From NCBI GenBank assembly GCA_913046125.1, contig CAJWRL010000017.1, positions 1 to 13,874 of the forward strand: a stretch of 13,874 bases of DNA, read 5' to 3'. Position 1 is the first letter of the stretch; each line of letters opens with the position of its first letter. Below are positions 1-7,514 of the stretch, one piece after another. This DNA comes from an uncultured Gammaproteobacteria bacterium (GTDB lineage: Bacteria; Pseudomonadota; Gammaproteobacteria; GCA-002705445; GCA-002716945). Position numbers and translations under genes: made by a program. The notes under the pieces were generated by a model. It saw only the letters and a list, made by a program, of their open reading frames with translations, was not told the DNA's origin and made no database searches.

Positions 1-887
1 TCAGGATCTGAAACACCTCTCAATCTCAGTAAAAATATCCTCGATGCATCAATAATTTTCAATTGAATGTTTAGTGATTTTGTGATTTTTTTTACCTCAT
101 TTACCTCATTCTTTCTAAGAAGGCCTGTATCAATAAAGATACATGTTAACTGTTTTCCGATTGCTTTGCTGAGAATCGCAGCAACAACTGAAGAGTCGAC
201 GCCACCAGATAGTGCAAGAATTACTTTTTCGTTTACTATATCTTGTTTAGCTTTTTCTATTAGGCTTTTACTAATACTACTTGCCGTCCATGATTTTTTA
301 CAACCACATATTTTACTAAAGTTATCGAGTATTTTTTTCCCTATTTTTGTATGAGTCACTTCCGGATGGAACTGAAGGCCAAAAATATTCATTTTACTGG
401 AGTAAATCGCTGCAATTTTTGAGTTTGTGCTACTCCCTACAGCTATAAATCCCTTTGGTAACTTATCAACTTTATCAGCATGACTCATCCAAACACTACA
501 TTGCTTAAGATTATTCTTACATCCATTGAATAAATTTATTTTTTTATTTATTTTAAATATAGAGTGCCCGAATTCTTTTTTTACAGACTTTACTACGGTG
601 CCTCCAAATTCTTTTGCTATCAATTGCATACCATAGCATATGCCTAGAATTGGGATCTTAAGGTTAAATATATCCTTCCTGGGCCTCAAAGTTTTTCTAA
701 AATTGACTGAATTTGGACCTCCGCTTAACACTATACCTTTGGGATTTAACTCTCTAATTTTACTTACAGAAATGTTATATGGCTCTACTAAACTAAAAAT
801 ACCAAGCTCTCTAATTCTCCTGGCAATAAGTTGAGTGTATTGTGACCCAAAATCTAAAATGAGTATTAAATCCCTACTTCTGGTCAT
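1..887 (-). CDS. guaA: GMP synthase (glutamine-hydrolysing), 5' part
   Basis: Encodes the enzyme that aminates XMP to GMP using glutamine and ATP, the last step of GMP synthesis. Reading from the ATG at 887, 295 codons stay open to the window edge; E. coli GuaA has 525 residues, so the C-terminal dimerisation part lies outside. The class I glutamine amidotransferase domain comes first: LDFGSQYTQL (11-20), oxyanion-loop SGGP (55-58), nucleophile Cys84 in GICYGMQ, and His174/Glu176 in QFHPEVTHT complete the triad. The ATP pyrophosphatase domain begins with P-loop LSGGVDSS (226-233) and FIDTGLLR. The ATG shares its A with the guaB stop (TAATG), so translation is probably coupled to guaB. No Shine-Dalgarno sequence is visible. 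The frame is intact and the truncation is only the window edge. Confidence 0.97.
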   Translation of the reverse strand, partial: MTRSRDLILILDFGSQYTQLIARRIRELGIFSLVEPYNISVSKIRELNPKGIVLSGGPNSVNFRKTLRPRKDIFNLKIPILGICYGMQLIAKEFGGTVVKSVKKEFGHSIFKINKKINLFNGCKNNLKQCSVWMSHADKVDKLPKGFIAVGSSTNSKIAAIYSSKMNIFGLQFHPEVTHTKIGKKILDNFSKICGCKKSWTASSISKSLIEKAKQDIVNEKVILALSGGVDSSVVAAILSKAIGKQLTCIFIDTGLLRKNEVNEVKKITKSLNIQLKIIDASRIFLLRLRGVSDP

Positions 888-2377
888 TATCTAGACTGAT
901 AGTTCGGAGGCTCTTTAACAATAGCTACATCGTGTGTATGGCTCTCAATTTTTGATGAGCTGGATACTTTGATGAAATTTGTTTTCGTTTTCATTAATTT
1001 AATATTTTTACAGCCCAAATAGCCCATACTTGATTTCAGTCCTCCTGTTAACTGATGAAGAATAGATTTCATGGTGCCTTTATACGGAACGCGGCCCTCA
1101 ATCCCTTCTGGGATAAGTTTTTTACTTTCATTATGGTGTTCTTGAAAATATCTATCTTTTGACCCACTTTGCATAGCTCCAATTGAGCCCATACCTCTGT
1201 AGGATTTATAAGTCCTTCCCTCAAACATCTCGACTTCACCGGGTGCTTCATCTGTGCCAGCTAACAGTCCTCCCAACATAACTGTATCAGACCCAGCAGC
1301 AATTGCTTTCGCTATGTCTCCGGAATAACGTACACCTCCATCTGCAATGAGTGGTATTTTGAATTTTTTAGAAATTTTTGCACACTCATATATTGCAGAT
1401 AATTGAGGAACTCCAACGCCTGCAACTATCCTAGTGGTACAAATGGATCCGGGTCCAATCCCAACCTTAATAGCATCTGCTCCGTTTTTTATAAGTGATT
1501 CTGCAGCATCGGCTGTAGCAATGTTACCGGCAATTACTTGTTGAGATGGATAATTTTTCTTAATAAATTTCAGCATGTCTATAACAGACTTTGAATGACC
1601 ATGTGCGGTATCGATTGTTATGACATCAACATTTTCATTTACCAGCGCATGGATACGATCGATAGACTCTGAATTAGTACTCACCGCTGCTCCGACAATC
1701 AAACTACCGTTAGTATCTTTCGATGCATTAGGATAAGTAGATGATTTTTGAATATCTTTGAAAGTAATCATTCCTTTCAGTTGATTTTTCTTGTTCACGA
1801 TAAGTATCTTTTCAATTCTATTAGCGCGAAGTAGTTGTATGACTTGCTTTTTTGAATAATTTTCACTTACAGTTACTAGTTTTTCTTTCGGTGTCATTAT
1901 AGATGTCACTTTAGTGTTGATATTCTCAACAAATCTGAGATCTCTATTTGTGACAATCCCAATTAGCTTGTCTTTATCTACGATCGGGACACCAGAAATC
2001 CCGTATTTTTCAGTGATGTTATTAATCTCTTGTACCGTTGAGTTCGCTTTTGCAGTAATTGGATCATTAATCACACCACTCTCATATTTTTTTACAAACC
2101 TTACTTGCTTTGCTTGATCTTCAACTGATAAGTTTTTATGAATGATGCCGACCCCACCTTCACTGGCTAGACTGATCGCCATTTGGGACTCCGTCACGGT
2201 ATCCATCGCAGCAGATAAAATAGGGATTTTAAGGCCTATCTCTCTGGTGAGCTGAGTAGATAAATCAACGTTGACTGGAAGTATATCAGAGTAAGCTGGA
2301 ACAAGTAGAACGTCATCAAACGCTAGAGACTCATCGGAAAATACTTTAGATCTCGATTGATGTGATCTTGCTACCAT
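887..2377 (-). CDS. guaB: Inosine-5'-monophosphate dehydrogenase
   Basis: Oxidises IMP to XMP with NAD+, the committed step towards guanine nucleotides. The 496 residues compare with 488 in E. coli, with about ten extra at the N-terminus before LAFDDVLLVPA. The TIM-barrel catalytic domain is split by a CBS pair (about residues 103-212, containing GISGVPIVD and MITFKDI). The active-site loop GIGPGSICTT (307-315) holds the catalytic Cys313. IADGGVRYSGD (344-354) binds the IMP phosphate. The mobile flap has EGRVPYKG (427-434) with the expected Arg-x-x-Tyr-type dyad, and the C-terminus ends SHTHDV...PPNYQSR as in the bacterial family. guaA follows with a one-base overlap. The only in-frame ATG before the conserved core is at 2377; it lacks a Shine-Dalgarno sequence and sits directly behind a TATAAT box, so the mRNA may be leaderless. 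Transcribed divergently from xseA, as in E. coli. Confidence 0.98.
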   Translation of the reverse strand: MVARSHQSRSKVFSDESLAFDDVLLVPAYSDILPVNVDLSTQLTREIGLKIPILSAAMDTVTESQMAISLASEGGVGIIHKNLSVEDQAKQVRFVKKYESGVINDPITAKANSTVQEINNITEKYGISGVPIVDKDKLIGIVTNRDLRFVENINTKVTSIMTPKEKLVTVSENYSKKQVIQLLRANRIEKILIVNKKNQLKGMITFKDIQKSSTYPNASKDTNGSLIVGAAVSTNSESIDRIHALVNENVDVITIDTAHGHSKSVIDMLKFIKKNYPSQQVIAGNIATADAAESLIKNGADAIKVGIGPGSICTTRIVAGVGVPQLSAIYECAKISKKFKIPLIADGGVRYSGDIAKAIAAGSDTVMLGGLLAGTDEAPGEVEMFEGRTYKSYRGMGSIGAMQSGSKDRYFQEHHNESKKLIPEGIEGRVPYKGTMKSILHQLTGGLKSSMGYLGCKNIKLMKTKTNFIKVSSSSKIESHTHDVAIVKEPPNYQSR

Positions 2378-2382
2378 TCTAT

Positions 2383-2411
2383 ATTATACATATAAAAGCA
2401 TTATCCGAAAA
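2383..2411 (-). promoter_or_regulatory. Putative guaBA promoter giving a leaderless or near-leaderless mRNA
   Basis: A perfect TATAAT lies at 2388-2383 on the minus strand. Only five bases separate it from the guaB ATG, so the expected transcription start falls on or within a base or two of the initiation codon. With a 17-base spacer the -35 position (2411-2406) reads TTTTCG, a poor match to TTGACA. The whole guaB-xseA gap is 42 bases, so any xseA promoter must overlap this one. Inferred from sequence only. Confidence 0.5.
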
Positions 2412-2419
2412 GTATAAAG

Positions 2420-3751
2420 ATGAAAATATATACAGTATCTGAGTTAAACCAAGAAGCAAGAGAAGCAATGCTGCTTGCTTTTGAGTATCCGATATCTGTT
2501 AAAGGTGAGATTACTGACTTAAGGGCCTCTAGAGGGCATCAATATTTTAAACTAAGAGATCAGAATGGAAAATACACAGTTGAATGTGTAATTTGGAAAA
2601 ATGAACATCGAAATATCAAAGTCGCAGACTATACAGATATGCAAGTCATAGCTAATGCTAAAGTTGATTTTTACTCAGGATTCGGAAAATTTCAATTGAA
2701 TGTCTCTGATATTTCAGAATTTGGAGATGGGTTTTTAAAGAAGGAAATTGAAAGATTGAAATCAAAACTCTCTAAAGAGGGAATTTTCGATCTTAAAAAA
2801 GATATACCTACGTTTCCAGAGAAGATTGGTATTCTCACTGCGGAAGATAGTCATGCTTTAAAGGATGTTTGCTCAAAATTACAGGAAAAATATCCACTCG
2901 CTAAAGTATATATATACCCATCAACAGTCCAGGGAGTATCAGCCCCAATGAACTTAGCAAAAATGATAAACAAGATTAATAAAGATAATATTGTAGATGT
3001 ACTACTTATTGTACGAGGCGGAGGATCATTACAAGATTTAATGGCATTCAATGATGAGAACTTAGTTAGAGAGATTTCAGAATCAAGGATACCCACGATA
3101 ACAGGTATAGGTCATAAACCAGATATAACTCTAGCCGATTATGCTGCAGACTCGGCTCAAGAGACACCAACAGCTGCAGCTGTTAAAGCAGTCCCTGACT
3201 GCAATGTGCTAAGACAAGACATATCTCAGCTTGATATTGCAATTAACAAAGCTCAAAAACAAAGACAGATTTATTTATCAGATAAAATCAGTAGTATATT
3301 TTCTATACTAAAAATGAATGCACCAGACAAAAAAGTTAAGTCATTTCATAGGGAATTCAAAGTTAGTCTAAGTCTAATAAAAAATCTAACCACCAAGACG
3401 ATAAAAAATATTCAATTATCTCTCGATAGCAAGATCTTACATAGTAAACAAGTTCATCAAATGATAAGGAATAAGAATTTTACTTACTCGAAAAATATAA
3501 GTAATGATCTAAAGATAATTGAGAGAAATATTTCTGATAAAGTAAATCAATTGAGCGAGTTAGTTAAATTGAAGGCCAAACAAATTCACCAATCAAATCC
3601 CAAGATTATACTAAAAAAAGGTTATGCTATCATTCGAGATAAAAAATATAGAATCATTAAAAATTCTATACTTGCTAAAAATAATGAACATTTAAAAATT
3701 GAGATGGCAGATGGGTATGTTGACGTGTATAGAGAGAAAAAAAAGACTTGA
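2420..3751 (+). CDS. xseA: Exodeoxyribonuclease VII large subunit
   Basis: Large, catalytic subunit of exonuclease VII, which degrades single-stranded DNA from either end to short oligonucleotides in mismatch repair and damage processing. The product has 443 residues (456 in E. coli). An N-terminal OB-fold (about 3-100, starting YTVSELN) is followed by the catalytic domain. The four residues needed for E. coli activity can be aligned: Asp149 (in ALKDV), Arg199 with its Gly stretch (VRGGGSLQDL), and His232 and Asp235 in GIGHKPD. The E. coli motif here is GHETD, so Glu-Thr has become Lys-Pro between the two retained residues. A long Lys-rich helical region (about 255-395) and a C-terminal KGYAIIRD segment are typical. 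The small subunit XseB is not in the window. No Shine-Dalgarno sequence precedes the ATG. Divergent from guaB and 36 bases upstream of dksA. Confidence 0.96.
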   Translation: MKIYTVSELNQEAREAMLLAFEYPISVKGEITDLRASRGHQYFKLRDQNGKYTVECVIWKNEHRNIKVADYTDMQVIANAKVDFYSGFGKFQLNVSDISEFGDGFLKKEIERLKSKLSKEGIFDLKKDIPTFPEKIGILTAEDSHALKDVCSKLQEKYPLAKVYIYPSTVQGVSAPMNLAKMINKINKDNIVDVLLIVRGGGSLQDLMAFNDENLVREISESRIPTITGIGHKPDITLADYAADSAQETPTAAAVKAVPDCNVLRQDISQLDIAINKAQKQRQIYLSDKISSIFSILKMNAPDKKVKSFHREFKVSLSLIKNLTTKTIKNIQLSLDSKILHSKQVHQMIRNKNFTYSKNISNDLKIIERNISDKVNQLSELVKLKAKQIHQSNPKIILKKGYAIIRDKKYRIIKNSILAKNNEHLKIEMADGYVDVYREKKKT

Positions 3752-3776
3752 TATAGCATTAAACTAGTAGCAAAAT
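3748..3776 (+). promoter_or_regulatory. Putative dksA promoter
   Basis: TTGATA (3748-3753, five of six matches to the -35 consensus, overlapping the xseA stop) is separated by 17 bases from CAAAAT (3771-3776, four of six). Transcription would start around 3783, giving a leader of only a few bases before the dksA ATG at 3788. In so AT-rich a sequence chance matches are common, so this is a weak call. Confidence 0.35.
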
Positions 3777-3787
3777 GATCTATCAAT

Positions 3788-4219
3788 ATGGCAGCAACTA
3801 ATCTCCAAAAATATCTTGATTTCAAACCATATAAGCCGAAAAAAGGCGAAGAATACATGTCTCCTCAACAAACAGAACACTTCAAAAATATCTTATTCTC
3901 CTGGAAAAAAATGCTCATGACTGAAGCAGAGAAAACTATGGATCATATGAAACAGGATTCTTCGAAACTATCAGATCCTAATGATGCTGCTACTCAAGAA
4001 GAAGAATTTAGATTAGAGCTCAGAACAAGAGATAGAGAGAGAAAGTTGATATCAAAAATTGACCAAGCTTTAAGTAGAATCGATGATGGGTCATATGGTT
4101 ATTGTGAGGATACAGGTGAGCCGATAGGTATTAAACGATTAGAGGCAAGACCAATTGCGACATTATCAATCGAAGCACAAGAACGTCATGAGAAAATGGA
4201 AAAGACTCTAATTGATTAG
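3788..4219 (+). CDS. dksA: RNA polymerase-binding transcription factor DksA, zinc site degenerate
   Basis: DksA enters the RNA polymerase secondary channel and, with ppGpp, mediates the stringent response, for example by lowering rRNA transcription. The 143 residues (151 in E. coli) show the GEEYM segment (20-24), a long coiled coil with QEEEFRLELRTRDRERKLI (70-88), and the tip acidic pair Asp63/Asp66 (E. coli Asp71/Asp74) with Ala68 matching E. coli Ala76. In the C-terminal finger only the first of four zinc-binding cysteines remains (Cys106 in YGYC); the others are Thr109, Ser127 and Ala130. The segments TGEPIG and ATLSIEAQERHE resemble the cysteine-poor form known from many alphaproteobacterial DksA proteins. 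No Shine-Dalgarno sequence is seen. The stop codon interlocks with that of the convergent pnp. Identity as DksA is firm; lack of zinc binding is inferred from the missing ligands. Confidence 0.95.
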   Translation: MAATNLQKYLDFKPYKPKKGEEYMSPQQTEHFKNILFSWKKMLMTEAEKTMDHMKQDSSKLSDPNDAATQEEEFRLELRTRDRERKLISKIDQALSRIDDGSYGYCEDTGEPIGIKRLEARPIATLSIEAQERHEKMEKTLID

Positions 4220-6291
4220 GTATTCTGATCTATACCCTTCATTGTAAGCTTGACGCGACCTTGCTTGTCAACTTCCAAGACTTTTACTTTGACCATATCA
4301 CCCTCGGACAGAACGTCCTTAACATCTTTCACTCTCTCTTCACTAATTTGCGATATATGAACCAGACCATCTTTATTAGGTGTAATTGCTACAAAAGCAC
4401 CGAAGTCCATTATTTTCGCTACTTTTCCTTCATAAATCTTATCAACCTGAGGGCCAGTTGTTATCTCCTCAATAATAGATTTAGCGTGATCACTTTTTGA
4501 TTGGTCAGATGCAGCTATCTTTATCACTCCGTCATCATTAATATCAATGACTGCGCCAGTTTGCTCGACAATTGACTTAATTACAGCGCCACCTTTACCA
4601 ATAACCTCTGCAATTTTTGATTGATCGACCTTCATATGCGTATATCTTGGTGCAAATTCTGATACATCCTCACGTGCAGTACTGAGCTCTTTGTTCATCT
4701 CATCTAAAATATGTAGTCTCGCCTCTTTCGCCTGATTAAGTGCAGTCTCCATTATATCTGATGTGATACCATCAATTTTGATATCCATCTGTAAAGCATT
4801 GATACCAGTAGCTGTCCCAGCTACCTTGAAATCCATATCACCAAGATGATCTTCGTCTCCAAGAATGTCAGTCAATACAACGTGTCTATCACCCTCTTTT
4901 ACTAATCCCATAGCAATTCCTGCGACAGGGGCTTTTAATGGTACTCCAGCATCCATCATAGATAAGCTTGAACCACAAACTGATGCCATGGAGCTAGATC
5001 CATTTGATTCAGTGATTTCAGATACGACTCTAACTGTATAAGGAAAGTCCTCTTGAGAGGGCATTACTGCCTGAACACCCCTTCGAGCAAGTTTTCCATG
5101 ACCAATTTCTCTTCTTTTTGGTGAACCAATCATCCCTATCTCGCCAACAGAATATGGTGGGAAATTGTAATGAAATATGAATGAATCCTCTATTTTGCCA
5201 CTGAGAGAATCAATAATTTGAGCGTCTTTATTAGTACCAAGTGTTGTTACAACTAACGCCTGAGTTTCTCCTCGTGTGAATAACGCCGAACCATGAGTTC
5301 TAGGTAAGACTCCAGTTTGAACGCTTATTGGTCTGACAGTGTTAGAATCTCTTCCGTCAATTCTTTTTTCACCGGATAGGATACGTTCTCTAACAATGTC
5401 TTTTTTAAGATTGTCAAAAACTTTAGAAATCGTTTCAGAGTTGTCTTCTTCTTCATTTAGTTGATTTTTTATGACTTCATCTTTTAGAAGTGATAACTTT
5501 TCATATCTTTCTTGTTTTTCGATGATCTGATAGACAGATGATATCTTTTCACCATAGGAAGATTTAATTAAATCATATAAGTCAGAGTTATCTTCAGGTT
5601 CTTTAGCCTCTTGTTGGGAGGTCCCGACTTCAGCTATAAGCTCATCTATAGCTTTAATAATTATTTGCATTTTGTCATGACCAAAATTAACTGCATCTAA
5701 CATTTGTTTTTCAGTAAGCTGATCAGCCTCAGATTCAACCATGAGTACTGCATTACTTGTACCTGCGACAGTTAAATCTAGTTTCGAAGTGGCTAATTGA
5801 GTAGATGTAGGGTTGAGTATGTATTGATCATTATCAAACCCGACTTTAACTGCACCAAGTGTTCCATTGAAAGGAAGTCCGGCAAGTTTAACAACTGTTG
5901 ACGCAGCTATTAATGCAGGAATCTCTGGGTCTATCTCTGGATTCATAGAAACTAATGTTAAGATTATTTGCACTTCTTGATTATATGTGGATGCAAATAA
6001 TGGTCGAAGGGGTCTGTCTATTAAACGACTTATCAAAGTTTCTTTTTCAGTAGGTCTACCCTCGCGTTTGAAGAAACCACCCGGTATTTTTCCAGCAGCG
6101 TATGTTTTTTCGTTGTAGTTTACAGTCAAAGGGAAAAAATCTCTGTCATTCGGTTCTGAAGAAGCAACGATTGTTGCCAGAATAACAGTACCATCAATGT
6201 CGACAGTTGCTGAGGCATTAGCCTGTTTCGCTATAAGGCCGGTCTCAATTTTGACAGATTGAGTGCCAAGGTCAAAAATTTTTGTGTGCAT
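4216..6291 (-). CDS. pnp: Polyribonucleotide nucleotidyltransferase (PNPase)
   Basis: Phosphorolytic 3'-to-5' exoribonuclease that trims and degrades mRNA and structured RNAs, and can add heteropolymeric tails. The 691 residues (711 in E. coli) contain two RNase PH-like domains joined by an all-helical linker (about 220-300). The first core has GKIPGGFFKREGRP (67-80) and the second GRDSNTVRPI. The catalytic stretch DILGDEDHLGDMDFK (475-489) keeps the Asp pair six apart (Asp481, Asp487). A KH domain with VIGKGGAVIK (563-572) and an S1 domain (about 618-687, GAFVAI and GLVHISQI) bind RNA. The short tail after S1 lacks the extra roughly 20 residues of E. coli. The ATG overlaps the rpsO stop (TAATG), so it probably depends on rpsO transcription and translation. 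The gene ends four bases into dksA on the opposite strand, and no terminator is visible. Confidence 0.98.
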   Translation of the reverse strand: MHTKIFDLGTQSVKIETGLIAKQANASATVDIDGTVILATIVASSEPNDRDFFPLTVNYNEKTYAAGKIPGGFFKREGRPTEKETLISRLIDRPLRPLFASTYNQEVQIILTLVSMNPEIDPEIPALIAASTVVKLAGLPFNGTLGAVKVGFDNDQYILNPTSTQLATSKLDLTVAGTSNAVLMVESEADQLTEKQMLDAVNFGHDKMQIIIKAIDELIAEVGTSQQEAKEPEDNSDLYDLIKSSYGEKISSVYQIIEKQERYEKLSLLKDEVIKNQLNEEEDNSETISKVFDNLKKDIVRERILSGEKRIDGRDSNTVRPISVQTGVLPRTHGSALFTRGETQALVVTTLGTNKDAQIIDSLSGKIEDSFIFHYNFPPYSVGEIGMIGSPKRREIGHGKLARRGVQAVMPSQEDFPYTVRVVSEITESNGSSSMASVCGSSLSMMDAGVPLKAPVAGIAMGLVKEGDRHVVLTDILGDEDHLGDMDFKVAGTATGINALQMDIKIDGITSDIMETALNQAKEARLHILDEMNKELSTAREDVSEFAPRYTHMKVDQSKIAEVIGKGGAVIKSIVEQTGAVIDINDDGVIKIAASDQSKSDHAKSIIEEITTGPQVDKIYEGKVAKIMDFGAFVAITPNKDGLVHISQISEERVKDVKDVLSEGDMVKVKVLEVDKQGRVKLTMKGIDQNT

Positions 6292-6560
6292 TATTTTCTT
6301 AGTCCTAGCTCTTTTATTAGGTTCTCATAAGTACTCATATCTGTTTTTTTGAGATATTTCATGAGAGATCTTCTCTTCATAATCATTTTCAAGAGTCCTT
6401 GTCTCGAATGATTATCCTTTTTATTTTTATTAAAGTGGTCAGAAAGTTTGTTAATGTTTTCTGTGAGAAGAGCTATTTGAACTGAACTAGATCCGCAATC
6501 TTTATCAGATTTTTTGAATTTCTTTATAATTTCAACTTTTTTATCGCTATTCAATGCCAT
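6291..6560 (-). CDS. rpsO: 30S ribosomal protein S15
   Basis: Primary 16S rRNA-binding protein of the small subunit platform, also part of an intersubunit bridge. Its 89 residues equal the E. coli length and the protein is collinear throughout: SVQIALLTENIN (26-37), the hallmark KKDNHSRQGLL (46-56) that contacts the rRNA, and the terminal LIKELGLRK. Lys is used heavily in place of Arg, as expected in an AT-rich genome. It has its own promoter in the 65-base gap after truB, and a predicted leader of only about 23 bases with a weak purine-rich stretch (AGAAAAAAAATA) instead of a Shine-Dalgarno sequence. The pnp start overlaps its stop codon. Confidence 0.98.
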   Translation of the reverse strand: MALNSDKKVEIIKKFKKSDKDCGSSSVQIALLTENINKLSDHFNKNKKDNHSRQGLLKMIMKRRSLMKYLKKTDMSTYENLIKELGLRK

Positions 6561-6589
6561 TATTTTTTTTCTAATTACTTAACGAAAGG

Positions 6590-6618
6590 ATTTTATCATG
6601 TCCAACTGGTAATACCAA
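6590..6618 (-). promoter_or_regulatory. rpsO(-pnp) promoter with extended -10
   Basis: On the minus strand TTGGTA (6618-6613, four of six matches to -35) is followed after exactly 17 bases by TAAAAT (6595-6590, five of six), preceded by TGA so that it forms an extended -10 (TGnTAAAAT). Predicted start is near 6583. It lies between truB and rpsO, where E. coli also has an rpsO promoter. An 11-base palindrome (6607-6617) overlaps the -35 box. Confidence 0.6.
6607..6617. repeat. Perfect 11-base palindrome overlapping the rpsO -35 box
   Basis: TGGTA-A-TACCA reads the same on both strands apart from the centre base. It covers most of the -35 hexamer and the start of the spacer of the rpsO promoter. 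It could be an operator half-site or chance; no second copy was noticed nearby. Confidence 0.4.
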
Positions 6619-6625
6619 TGAAATA

Positions 6626-7504
6626 TTACTTTTTCATCAATCTTTTAGGATACAAAATATTTTCTCTAAAATATCCAATCCCATGAAAGACATTTTCACC
6701 ATCCATGAGCCTACAGATTGACATATCAGCTGAATTTTGCCTTTCAATGCTGAGTCCCATGTATAACTTATCGATCTCTCTAGAATTACAATTAATACAA
6801 GGGATATTCTTGAGCATGTCAGAGATACTAATATTGTATTTGTCCAAGTTGTCTTTATTAATATCATTTAGGCTAATGGCTGAGTATTTCTCAAAAGGCT
6901 CTACCTTGCATCTGTTCAATTCAAAAAGGCATGAATGTAAATTCAAAAGTTTTGAAATATCCTGAATAAGTGTTCGTATATAAGTGCCTGGAGAACATAT
7001 TACTTTAAAAATCAAAACGTCCTCATGCAGTGAAATGAATTTTAAATCATAAATATATCTTTCTTTTAATTCTCTTTTTACTGTTATATTTTTTCTTGCA
7101 TATGTATATAGGGGTTTTCCTTTATGTTTGCTAGCACTATACATCGGAGGCATTTGATGATATGTGCCCAGAAACCTCTTGAATGTACTTTCTATTACTT
7201 CTCTCGATAGATTATTAATGATTTCAGTCTCGTTTTCAAAAGTGACTGGTTCGGTCTCATAATCACCACACTGACTAAATACACCCAGTTTGCACTTTAC
7301 TTCATAGGTCTTATTATTATTAGGAATATAATTAATGAATTTTGTCGCTTCGCCCACTACTATAGGAAGAATGCCTGTTGCTAAAGGATCTAAAATACCA
7401 AAAATCCCAGCTTTCTTTATCTTCGTTCTATTTTTAAAAATAGCCAGTATTTTACTTGAAGTAAGAAATTTTTCTTTGTCAATTAAAAAAACTCCGTTTA
7501 TCAC
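6626..7504 (-). CDS. truB: tRNA pseudouridine(55) synthase, divergent
   Basis: Converts U55 in the T-loop of tRNAs to pseudouridine and also acts as a tRNA chaperone. The start is GTG at 7504: the next residues INGVFLIDK align with the family opening INGVLLLDK, and no upstream in-frame start exists. There are 292 residues (314 in E. coli). The catalytic motif LDPLATG (38-44) keeps nucleophile Asp39 and is followed by LPIVVGEATKF. QMPPMYSASKHKGKPLYTYAR and CSPGTYIRTLIQDI are also classic. Three places deviate: the KPxGxTS motif reads KEKFLTSS, the conserved His before the catalytic loop (GHTG) is Ile34 (GIFG), and the usual TDTxDxxG stretch reads FSQCGDYE. The gene lies ten bases after rbfA and ends 65 bases before rpsO. 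No Shine-Dalgarno sequence is seen. Identity is secure; normal activity is less so. Confidence 0.93.
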   Translation of the reverse strand: MINGVFLIDKEKFLTSSKILAIFKNRTKIKKAGIFGILDPLATGILPIVVGEATKFINYIPNNNKTYEVKCKLGVFSQCGDYETEPVTFENETEIINNLSREVIESTFKRFLGTYHQMPPMYSASKHKGKPLYTYARKNITVKRELKERYIYDLKFISLHEDVLIFKVICSPGTYIRTLIQDISKLLNLHSCLFELNRCKVEPFEKYSAISLNDINKDNLDKYNISISDMLKNIPCINCNSREIDKLYMGLSIERQNSADMSICRLMDGENVFHGIGYFRENILYPKRLMKK

Positions 7505-7514
7505 TTCAAAATTA

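Noticed and set aside
67..354. Plus-strand open frame of 95 codons near the left edge
   Set aside because: It is opposite guaA, whose frame with the catalytic and P-loop motifs runs unbroken through this region.
4219..4236. Hairpin GGTAT-8-ATACC just after dksA as a terminator
   Set aside because: The stem has only five pairs, the loop is large and no T run follows on either strand.
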